From assembly GCA_007135355.1 (NCBI GenBank), contig SLJA01000346.1, positions 1 through 11,586 of the forward strand: DNA of 11,586 bases. The letters are read 5' to 3'. The stretch is from Wenzhouxiangella sp. (GTDB lineage Bacteria > Pseudomonadota > Gammaproteobacteria > Xanthomonadales > Wenzhouxiangellaceae). The notes under the pieces were generated by a model. It was not told the DNA's origin, made no database searches, and was given only the letters and a program-made list of their open reading frames with translations. The position numbers were made by a program, and so were the translations under genes. Below, in pieces: positions 6,205-11,586 of this stretch. Numbering within the stretch: the stretch's first letter is position 1; every line of letters begins with the position of its first letter.

Positions 6205-7794
6205 GTGAGCAGCCGGACTCCGCAGCAGCAAATTGAGCAGCGTAACTGGTTTACCCGCTTTCTCGATACCGTCGAGTGGCTGGGCAATCTGCTGCCCCAC
6301 CCCGTCACCCTGTTCGCCTTGCTGGCAACGGCCATGGTATTCGTCTCCGGACTGTTTGGCTGGCTGGGCGTGTCGGTCACCGACCCCCGCCCGGGCTCGG
6401 CCGGGGCGACCATCGAAGCGGTCAGCCTGATGAATGCCGAAGGTGTACGCCGCATCTTCGGCAACCTGGTCACCAACTTTGTCAACTTCGCCCCACTGGG
6501 CGTGGTGCTGGTCGCCATGCTCGGCGTCGGCGTGGCGGAAAAGTCCGGTCTGCTGTCGGCCATGGTGCGCGGCATCGTGCTCAATGCTCCCCGGCACCTG
6601 GTCACCGTGGCGCTGGTGTTCGCCGGCGTCATTTCCAATACCGCCTCGGAAATGGGCTATGTCGTGCTCGTACCGCTGGGCGGTGCCATTTTCCTGGCCC
6701 TGGGCCGGCATCCGCTGGCCGGCATGGCCGCGGCCTTTGCCGGAGTCTCCGGCGGCTACTCAGCCAACCTGCTGTTGGGCACCATCGACCCGCTGCTGGC
6801 CGGCATCACCACCGAGGCCGCGCGCCTGATCGACCCCGACTACGAGGTCTTCGCCACCGCCAACTGGTATTTCATGATCGTCAGCACGTTCATGATTACC
6901 GCCATCGGCTCACTGGTCACCATCTTCATCGTCGAGCCCAAGCTGGGGAAATATGACGATTCGCGGGCCGACCCGCGGGTGCTGGATGACAGCCAGATGA
7001 GCCCGCTCAAGCCGGAAGAAAAGAAAGGCCTGGTCATGGCCGGCCTGGCAGTGCTTGGCGTGGTCGGGCTGATTCTCATCATGGTGCTGCCGGAAAATGG
7101 TGTTTTGCGCGACCCCAATGCGGTCGGCGAAGGCTTCATCGAAAGCTCCGGTCCGTTTTTCCGCTCCATCGTGGCCTGGATCTTCGTGTTTTTCCTGGCC
7201 ACGGGCTTCGCCTATGGCCGCGTGGTCGGCACCATGAAAAACGATCGCGATGTCATCGATGGCATGGCCTCGGCCATCGCAACCCTGGGCCTGTACATCG
7301 TGCTAGTGTTCTTCGCCGCCCAGTTCGTGGCCTTTTTCGGCTGGACCAACCTGGGACTGATCACGGCCATCACTGGTGCCGATTTCCTCAAAGCCATCGA
7401 GCTCACCGGGCCGCTGGTGTTCCTGTTTTTCATCATCATGTGCGCGATTGTCAACCTGAGCCTGGGCTCCGCCTCGGCCCAGTGGGCAGTCACCGCGCCG
7501 ATCTTCGTGCCCATGCTGATGCTGATCGGCTATGCGCCGGAAGTCATCCAGGGCGCCTACCGCATCGGAGATTCGACCACCAACATCATTACCCCGATGA
7601 TGAGCTATTTCGGCCTGATCCTGGCCTGGGCGACGCGTTACGACAAGCGCTTCGGCATCGGCACATTGATCGCCACCATGCTGCCCTACTCGATTTTTTA
7701 CTTCATCAGCTGGGTGACCTTGTTCTTCATCTGGGTTTTCGCCCTCGGTCTGCCGGTCGGACCCGGCTCACCCACTTTCTATACGCCGCCCTGA
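6205..7794 (+). CDS. AbgT-family transporter (p-aminobenzoyl-glutamate / MtrF type)
   Basis: This 529-residue inner-membrane protein belongs to the AbgT family, whose members import p-aminobenzoyl-glutamate or act as drug and sulfonamide exporters (E. coli AbgT, Neisseria MtrF, Alcanivorax YdaH). The family-typical N-terminus WFTRFLDTVEWLGNLLPHPVTLF begins near residue 15, and about nine membrane helices plus re-entrant hairpins are expected. Conserved stretches include NTASEMGYVVLVPLGG (145-160), SANLLLGTIDPLLAG (186-200) and YRIGDSTTNIITPMMSYFG (452-470). Residues recalled as functional in MtrF appear to be kept: Ser424, Trp427, Pro445, Arg453, Asp456 and Pro464, with Asp195 as the likely early Asp. 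The start is GTG 6205, with no strong ribosome binding site. It ends 7 bp before the DUF971 gene, so it probably shares a transcript with the ubi genes. Substrate and direction of transport cannot be told. Confidence 0.9.
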   Translation: MSSRTPQQQIEQRNWFTRFLDTVEWLGNLLPHPVTLFALLATAMVFVSGLFGWLGVSVTDPRPGSAGATIEAVSLMNAEGVRRIFGNLVTNFVNFAPLGVVLVAMLGVGVAEKSGLLSAMVRGIVLNAPRHLVTVALVFAGVISNTASEMGYVVLVPLGGAIFLALGRHPLAGMAAAFAGVSGGYSANLLLGTIDPLLAGITTEAARLIDPDYEVFATANWYFMIVSTFMITAIGSLVTIFIVEPKLGKYDDSRADPRVLDDSQMSPLKPEEKKGLVMAGLAVLGVVGLILIMVLPENGVLRDPNAVGEGFIESSGPFFRSIVAWIFVFFLATGFAYGRVVGTMKNDRDVIDGMASAIATLGLYIVLVFFAAQFVAFFGWTNLGLITAITGADFLKAIELTGPLVFLFFIIMCAIVNLSLGSASAQWAVTAPIFVPMLMLIGYAPEVIQGAYRIGDSTTNIITPMMSYFGLILAWATRYDKRFGIGTLIATMLPYSIFYFISWVTLFFIWVFALGLPVGPGSPTFYTPP

Positions 7795-7801
7795 CACCGC
7801 C

Positions 7802-8146
7802 ATGCCTGACCCGACTGAAATCCGCCTGGAAAAAAACCGCCGCATGCTGATCGTTGAATTCGATGACGGTCACAGTTTCGAACTGCCGTGCGAATATCTG
7901 CGCACCCATTCACCCTCCGCCGAGGTGCGTGGTCACGGCCAGGAGGAACTCAACCTGCTGACCGGAAAGGAAAACGTCAACATCGACCGGATCACGCCGG
8001 TGGGCAACTACGCAGTCTGTCTGCATTTCGACGACGGGCACAATACCGGCATTTATTCCTGGCCGTTTCTTTACGAGTTGGGCGTTAACATGGCCGAAAA
8101 CCTGGCCCACTACCAGCGGCGGCTGACTGAAGCCGGGCTGAAATAG
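7802..8146 (+). CDS. DUF971 protein (gamma-butyrobetaine hydroxylase N-terminal-like domain)
   Basis: The 114-residue protein is a single DUF971 domain. This fold also forms the N-terminus of gamma-butyrobetaine hydroxylase and the C-terminal part of the plant Fe-S scaffold HCF101. Visible family features are EIRLEKNRRMLIVEFDDG, LPCEYLRTHSPSAEVRGHG (29-47), NVNIDRITPVGNYAVCLHFDDGH and the end TGIYSWPFLYELG. The three Cys that bind zinc in the eukaryotic hydroxylase (recalled as NCPCSDC) are replaced here by Ser, Ser and Val, so zinc binding at that site is unlikely. No signal peptide is present. It starts 7 bp after the transporter stop without a clear ribosome binding site and lies 37 bp before ubiE. 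From memory, DUF971 often precedes ubiE in gammaproteobacteria. Its function is not established. Confidence 0.87.
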   Translation: MPDPTEIRLEKNRRMLIVEFDDGHSFELPCEYLRTHSPSAEVRGHGQEELNLLTGKENVNIDRITPVGNYAVCLHFDDGHNTGIYSWPFLYELGVNMAENLAHYQRRLTEAGLK

Positions 8147-8183
8147 CGGCAAATCCCCTTGCAACAGAGCGAATGACCCTGCC

Positions 8184-8909
8184 ATGCCCGATTTTGGTTA
8201 CAAGGACGTAGCCCCCGAGGAAAAAACCCGCCTGGTCGAACGCGTATTCACCTCGGTCGCCCAGCGCTACGACCTCATGAACGACATGATGTCGCTGGGC
8301 GTTCACCGCCTGTGGAAACGCCGCTTCGTCGCCAGCTGCCGCTTGCAGCAGGGCGACCGGCTATTGGATCTGGCCGGAGGTACCGGCGATATTGCGCGCC
8401 TGGCTGCCGCCCACGGTGCGCAGGTCAGCGTGGCCGATATCAACCACGCCATGCTCAGCGTCGGCCGCGGCCGAATGGATGCCGAAGGCCGCGTCGACGG
8501 ATTGGACTGGCTGCAGGTCAACGCCGAAAAATTGCCCTTTGCCGACCGCAGCTTCAACCACGTCACCATCGTATTCGGATTGCGCAACGTCACCCACCGC
8601 GATGCCGCGCTGGCCGAAATGCACCGGGTGCTCAAGCCCGGCGGTCGCGTCCACATCATGGAGTTTTCCAAGGTGGGCCTGCCCGTGCTCGGCAAAGCGT
8701 ATGACGCCTGGTCTTTTCAGGTCATGCCGCGTCTGGGTGCGGCCATCGCGCGCGATAAGGAAAGCTATCAGTACCTGGCCGAGTCCATCCGGCGCTTTCC
8801 CGATCAGGAGGCCCTGGCCGGCCTGCTGCAACAGGCTGGTTTCGAGAACGTCGGCTGGGAAAACTACTCGGCCGGGATCTGCGCCGTGCATCGCGGCGTG
8901 CGCACCTGA
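8184..8909 (+). CDS. ubiE: Ubiquinone/menaquinone C-methyltransferase UbiE
   Basis: UbiE uses S-adenosylmethionine to C-methylate the demethoxy-benzoquinol (and demethylmenaquinol) ring in quinone synthesis. The 241-residue length fits the family. The N-terminal signature RYDLMNDMMSLGVHRLWKRR (28-47) is followed by the SAM-binding motif I LDLAGGTGD (61-69). Downstream come ADINHAML, the UbiE/COQ5 segment FGLRNVTHRDAAL, and LKPGGRVHIMEFSK. The C-terminal YQYLAESIRRFPDQEAL and GAGF-like end are typical. ATG 8184 gives an N-terminus (DFGYKDVAPEEKTRLV) that matches known UbiE starts. It lies 37 bp after DUF971 and 15 bp before ubiJ in a probable operon. Confidence 0.96.
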   Translation: MPDFGYKDVAPEEKTRLVERVFTSVAQRYDLMNDMMSLGVHRLWKRRFVASCRLQQGDRLLDLAGGTGDIARLAAAHGAQVSVADINHAMLSVGRGRMDAEGRVDGLDWLQVNAEKLPFADRSFNHVTIVFGLRNVTHRDAALAEMHRVLKPGGRVHIMEFSKVGLPVLGKAYDAWSFQVMPRLGAAIARDKESYQYLAESIRRFPDQEALAGLLQQAGFENVGWENYSAGICAVHRGVRT

Positions 8910-8924
8910 GCCCACTCACTCGAA

Positions 8925-9536
8925 ATGAGCCGCTACCTCACGCCTTTGCCAGGCCTGCTGGCGACCGCCATCGATCGCGCTGTCAACCAGGCGCTGGATG
9001 CCGATCCAGTGGGCAAGCAACGCCTCCTGGCCCTGGATCAGCGCTGTATCAAGCTGGTGCTGTCCGGTCTGGGCATCGATTTGTTTTTCCGCGGCATGCC
9101 GGATCGCCTGAGCGTTGTTGCTGAAAGCGACCTGCCGCCTGACACCGTCATCACCGGCTCACCAGGCGCGCTGCTGGCCATGGCCGCGCCGGACTGGTTC
9201 GGCAAGCACAGCGGCGTACGCATCGACGGCGACGCCGGTGCCGCCCAGGCTCTGGAGCAGTTGCTGCGCAAACTCGACCCGGATTGGGAAGGTCTGCTGA
9301 CCGAACAGCTGGGCGATGTGCTCGGCCACCAGGTCTGGCGCCTGCTGCGCGACTCCTTCGGCGAAAGCCGCCGGCTAGCCGGAGTTGCCGGTGAGCAAGT
9401 CAGCCACTACCTGCGCGAGGAAAGCGGGCTGTTGACCACCCGCGCTGAAGCGCGCTCCTTTGCCCGCGACGTCGATGAGCTGAGCGAAGCTACCGATCGT
9501 CTGGAGGTCAAGATGCGCCGGCGGGGCCTGGCATGA
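8925..9536 (+). CDS. ubiJ: Ubiquinone biosynthesis accessory factor UbiJ (SCP2-type lipid-binding domain)
   Basis: UbiJ is a non-catalytic factor that, with UbiK in E. coli, helps hold the hydrophobic intermediates of aerobic ubiquinone synthesis in a soluble complex. The 203-residue protein has an SCP2-like domain at about residues 15-115, including the strand-rich IDLFFRGMPDRLSVVAESDLPPDTVITGSPGALLAMA part and the typical VRIDGDAGAAQALEQLLRKLDPDWEGLL. A helical, charged C-terminus follows (SRRLAGVAGEQVSHYLREES onward), probably a coiled coil for partner binding. Sequence conservation in this family is low, so position between ubiE and ubiB carries much of the weight. The stop overlaps the ubiB start (ATGA), indicating coupled translation. 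Confidence 0.9.
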   Translation: MSRYLTPLPGLLATAIDRAVNQALDADPVGKQRLLALDQRCIKLVLSGLGIDLFFRGMPDRLSVVAESDLPPDTVITGSPGALLAMAAPDWFGKHSGVRIDGDAGAAQALEQLLRKLDPDWEGLLTEQLGDVLGHQVWRLLRDSFGESRRLAGVAGEQVSHYLREESGLLTTRAEARSFARDVDELSEATDRLEVKMRRRGLA

Positions 9537-11164
9537 TTCGACATTCGGTTCGCATGGTCAGCATCGTACTCACGCTGACCCGCTACCGGCTCGACGAACT
9601 GTTGGAAGGTCTGCCGCTGGCCGGTCTGTTTCGCCTGCTGCCGGGCCGACGGGCGATGGCCGATCTACCGCGTGGCGAGCGCCTGCGCCTGGCGTTGCAG
9701 GAGCTCGGCCCGATTTATGTCAAATTCGGTCAGATTCTGTCGACGCGCCGCGATCTGCTGCCGCCTGACATTGCCGACGAACTGGCCGGATTACAGGACG
9801 CCGTTGCCCCTTTCCCATCGGATCAGGCGCGCGCCATCATCGAACGCGAACTCAAGGCGCCGATCGAGGAGCTGTTCGCCGAATTCGAGGCCCTGCCGCT
9901 GGCCTCGGCCTCGATCGCCCAGGTCCATGGTGCCGTGCTCAAAAGCGGCGAAGCAGTCGTGGTCAAGGTAGTACGCCCAGCCATTGAACACCAGATCCAG
10001 CGCGATCTGACGCTGCTCAAGAGTCTCGGCGCGCTGGTGCGACGCTATCACCCGGAAGGTGACCGCATTCGCCCCGACGATATCGTCAAGGAGTTCGGAC
10101 GGGTCGTCCACGACGAGCTGAAGATGCAGTCCGAGGCCGCCAACGCCTCCCTGATTCGGCGCAACTTCGAGGACTCGCGGGAGCTCTACATTCCGAAAAT
10201 CTACTGGGAACTGACCGCCAACCGAGTGATGGTGATGGAACGGGTCAGCGGCATCCCGATCCGCGACCTGGCCGAACTGCGTCGGCGCAAAGTCAATCTG
10301 GAAGTGCTGGCGCGGCGCGGCGTGCGCCTGTTCTACACCCAGGTCTTCCGCGACAACCTGTTTCATGGCGACATGCATCCAGGCAACATCCTGGTCAATG
10401 CAAGCAACCCGGACGACCCCACCCTCATCGCGCTGGACTTCGGCATCGTCGGCAGCCTGACCCCCAGCGATCTGTACTACATCGGCGAAAATTTCCTTGC
10501 CATCTTCAACCGCGAATACCGGCGCGTCGCCGAACTGCATATCGAAGCCGGCTGGGTACCGCCGGATACGCGCCTGGACGAACTAGAGGCGGCCACGCGC
10601 ACCGTCTGCGAGCCGGCCTTCACGCGACCGCTGGAGGACGTTTCCTTCGCCGAAACGGTGATCAGCCTGTTCCAGGTCGCGCGGCGCTTCAAGCTGACCC
10701 TGCAGCCGCAGCTGATCATGCTGCAAAAGACCCTGCTCAATATCGAAGGCATGGGTCGCGATCTGTATCCCAAGCTCAACATCTGGGAGGTGGCCAAACC
10801 CGAGCTGGAGGGCATCTACCGCGAGCGCTACGGACTGCCGCGCACCGCCGAGAAGATCGGCCGCCAGCTGCCCAGCCTGCTGGCGCGCAGTCCGGAAGTG
10901 CCGCACCTGATTTATGAGGCCTTGAAACTGGCCGCTGCCGGCAAACTACGCGCCCGCATCGATTCCGACGAGCTGGAACGTCTGGGTGTCCAGGTCGGCC
11001 GCCACAACCGCCGCCTGCCCGGCGCCATCCTGTCCGCCGGCTTCATCATCGCCGCGGCCGTGCTGGCCGGCTACCAGGTCCCGCCGCTGGCCACCGACTA
11101 CTCCCTGCCCGCCCTGGGCAGCCTGGCCATTGGTTTGTTCGTGGCCTGGCGCAGTCTTAGATGA
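9533..11164 (+). CDS. ubiB: Ubiquinone biosynthesis protein UbiB (atypical kinase/ATPase, ADCK/COQ8 family)
   Basis: UbiB is an atypical protein-kinase-like ATPase needed for ubiquinone synthesis, thought to help extract or handle membrane lipid intermediates. The 543-residue length matches the family. It shows the family-specific KxGQ motif KFGQ (64-67) within GPIYVKFGQILSTRRDLLP, and an Ala/Ser-rich nucleotide loop LASASIAQVHGAV (123-135) in place of a Gly-rich loop. It also has the ATP-site Lys145 (VVVKVVRP), the catalytic-loop-like HGDMHPGNILV (278-288) and the DFG at 302-304. Two C-terminal membrane segments at about 497-513 and 526-540 anchor it to the inner membrane. ATG 9533 overlaps the ubiJ stop by 4 bp. 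No intrinsic terminator is visible after it. The transcript would run into G-rich repeats from 11200. tatABC, which follows ubiB in E. coli, is not seen in the window. Confidence 0.97.
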   Translation: MIRHSVRMVSIVLTLTRYRLDELLEGLPLAGLFRLLPGRRAMADLPRGERLRLALQELGPIYVKFGQILSTRRDLLPPDIADELAGLQDAVAPFPSDQARAIIERELKAPIEELFAEFEALPLASASIAQVHGAVLKSGEAVVVKVVRPAIEHQIQRDLTLLKSLGALVRRYHPEGDRIRPDDIVKEFGRVVHDELKMQSEAANASLIRRNFEDSRELYIPKIYWELTANRVMVMERVSGIPIRDLAELRRRKVNLEVLARRGVRLFYTQVFRDNLFHGDMHPGNILVNASNPDDPTLIALDFGIVGSLTPSDLYYIGENFLAIFNREYRRVAELHIEAGWVPPDTRLDELEAATRTVCEPAFTRPLEDVSFAETVISLFQVARRFKLTLQPQLIMLQKTLLNIEGMGRDLYPKLNIWEVAKPELEGIYRERYGLPRTAEKIGRQLPSLLARSPEVPHLIYEALKLAAAGKLRARIDSDELERLGVQVGRHNRRLPGAILSAGFIIAAAVLAGYQVPPLATDYSLPALGSLAIGLFVAWRSLR

Positions 11165-11199
11165 TTGTTGGTGAGATTGCTTCAATAGGCACGGTTTTG

Positions 11200-11228
11200 G
11201 GGTTCAGGGTTCAGGGTTCAGGGGTTCG
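11200..11228 (+). repeat. GGGTTCA heptamer tandem array
   Basis: Three exact GGGTTCA units run from 11200 to 11220, followed by a degenerate fourth (GGGGTTCG, 11221-11228). With the extra G at 11199 there are four G-tracts of at least three, separated by TTCA loops. That is the minimal pattern for an intramolecular G-quadruplex on the + strand. The array begins 36 bases after the ubiB stop and runs into the left hairpin of the REPIN-like element. Confidence 0.85.
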
Positions 11229-11369
11229 TAGGTCGGGGTTCCATCCCCGACGGCGGGGGCATCCGGTGGCACCACGGTTTGGTTTCTGCCCGTCAATCCC
11301 GAGGCGGGTGATGATCGGGCATCGGGGTTATTGATGTACCGGACGTCGGCCACGGAGGGCCGACCTACG
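11227..11369. mobile_element. REPIN-like pair of inverted REP hairpins
   Basis: Two 26-base palindromic units face each other. The left unit (11227-11252) has GTAG at its foot, then a perfect 7-bp stem GTCGGGG/CCCCGAC with loop TTCCAT. The right unit (11344-11369) has a perfect 7-bp stem GTCGGCC/GGCCGAC with loop ACGGAG, then CTAC, the reverse complement of GTAG. The outer bases CGTAGGTCGG and CCGACCTACG are exact inverted repeats. A GTAG foot followed by a GC-rich hairpin, arranged as an inverted pair with about 90 bases between, is the known form of REP doublets (REPINs) moved by RAYT transposases. No RAYT gene is in the window. The spacer has no ORF that I can support. Confidence 0.75.
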
Positions 11370-11383
11370 CGGATACCTCGGCC

Positions 11384-11453
11384 CGGTCTAGGGTCTAGGG
11401 TCTAGGGTCTAGGGTCTAGAGTTCAGGGTTAAGGGTTAAGGGTTAAGGGTTAA
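11384..11453 (+). repeat. Ten-unit telomere-like heptamer array with two unit types
   Basis: Ten consecutive 7-base units run without a phase break: one CGGTCTA (11384-11390), four GGGTCTA (11391-11418), one GAGTTCA (11419-11425) and four GGGTTAA (11426-11453). A run of seven G follows. The two homogeneous blocks each hold four GGG tracts with 4-base loops, so each could form a G-quadruplex on the + strand. A single GGGTTTA at 11464-11470 looks like a further stray unit. The array lies 14 bases after the right REP hairpin. Confidence 0.9.
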
Positions 11454-11586
11454 GGGGGGGCCGGGGTTTAGCGGGTAGCTTAGTCTGGCCCCCTCCCATC
11501 TCTCAAATCTGCTGCATCCGGGGGTGTTGTGGGATTCGGGGCGGGCGGGGCGCGGAAGCTGTCCCAATCTCTCAGCATCTTTACGC
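11454..11586. other. G-rich non-coding end of window
   Basis: After the heptamer array there is a G7 run and a 7-bp perfect inverted repeat, GGGGGCC (11456-11462) and GGCCCCC (11487-11493), with a 24-base loop and no U-tract. The remaining bases to 11586 are G-rich on the + strand around 11518-11555 (ggggtgttgtgggattcggggcg region), with no supported ORF, RNA gene or promoter. Together with the repeats, 11165-11586 is a gene-free stretch of 422 bases. Confidence 0.5.

Noticed and set aside
4681..6711. A 676-codon open frame on the minus strand across cbs and the start of the AbgT gene
   Set aside because: It lies antisense to two well-supported genes and runs through a terminator and an intergenic gap. 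Its translation is Gly/Gln/His/Asp-rich with no recognisable domain, as expected for the mirror frame of GC-rich codons.
9791..10540. A 249-codon minus-strand frame inside ubiB
   Set aside because: It is a shadow of the ubiB kinase-like domain and shows no family features of its own.
11200..11453. CRISPR array
   Set aside because: The repeats are 7 bases long and contiguous with no spacers, and no cas genes are near.
11384..11453. True telomere or linear chromosome end
   Set aside because: The array is short and of mixed unit type, and unique sequence continues beyond it. It resembles eukaryotic telomere repeats only in having a GGG-rich heptamer.

Overview
The window is a GC-rich stretch of a proteobacterial chromosome, most likely gammaproteobacterial. 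The evidence is the gene order DUF971-ubiE-ubiJ-ubiB, a homogentisate/fumarylacetoacetate/maleylacetoacetate catabolic set, a DUF4398 lipoprotein beside an OmpA lipoprotein, and a heme-less bacterial cystathionine beta-synthase. A xanthomonad-like lineage (for example near Wenzhouxiangella) would fit, but that placement is from general familiarity with such genomes and not from any search. All convincing genes are on the + strand and packed tightly, several with 4-bp ATGA stop/start overlaps.

Layout. Positions 1-2767 carry the lower tyrosine/homogentisate pathway: the 3' part of hmgA (cut by the window edge), fahA overlapping it, and maiA. A 137-bp palindromic repeat (1931-2067) lies between fahA and maiA. 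Positions 2830-4190 hold two translationally coupled lipoprotein genes, a small DUF4398 protein and an OmpA-family protein with a long coiled coil and a peptidoglycan-binding domain. After a 254-bp intergenic region with a candidate promoter comes a YdcH-like small protein (4445-4663), closed by a strong intrinsic terminator (4686-4726). A cystathionine beta-synthase with paired CBS domains begins only 20 bases after that terminator (4747-6123). An AbgT-family transporter (6205-7794) follows, then a tight run of DUF971, ubiE, ubiJ and ubiB (7802-11164), which are ubiquinone methylation and accessory functions.

The last 422 bases contain no credible gene. They hold a REPIN-like pair of inverted hairpins (11227-11369), bracketed by telomere-like GGGTNNA heptamer arrays (11200-11228 and 11384-11453). 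These arrays can be split into three blocks with enough G-tracts to form G-quadruplexes, all on the + strand.

Together the genes describe ordinary metabolism: aromatic amino acid breakdown to fumarate and acetoacetate, envelope anchoring, transsulfuration and respiratory quinone synthesis. I see no defence island, prophage, CRISPR array, tRNA or rRNA. The most unusual material is the repeat architecture, chiefly the heptamer/REPIN composite after ubiB and the palindrome inside the homogentisate cluster. The gene content itself does not show a clearly new biological system.
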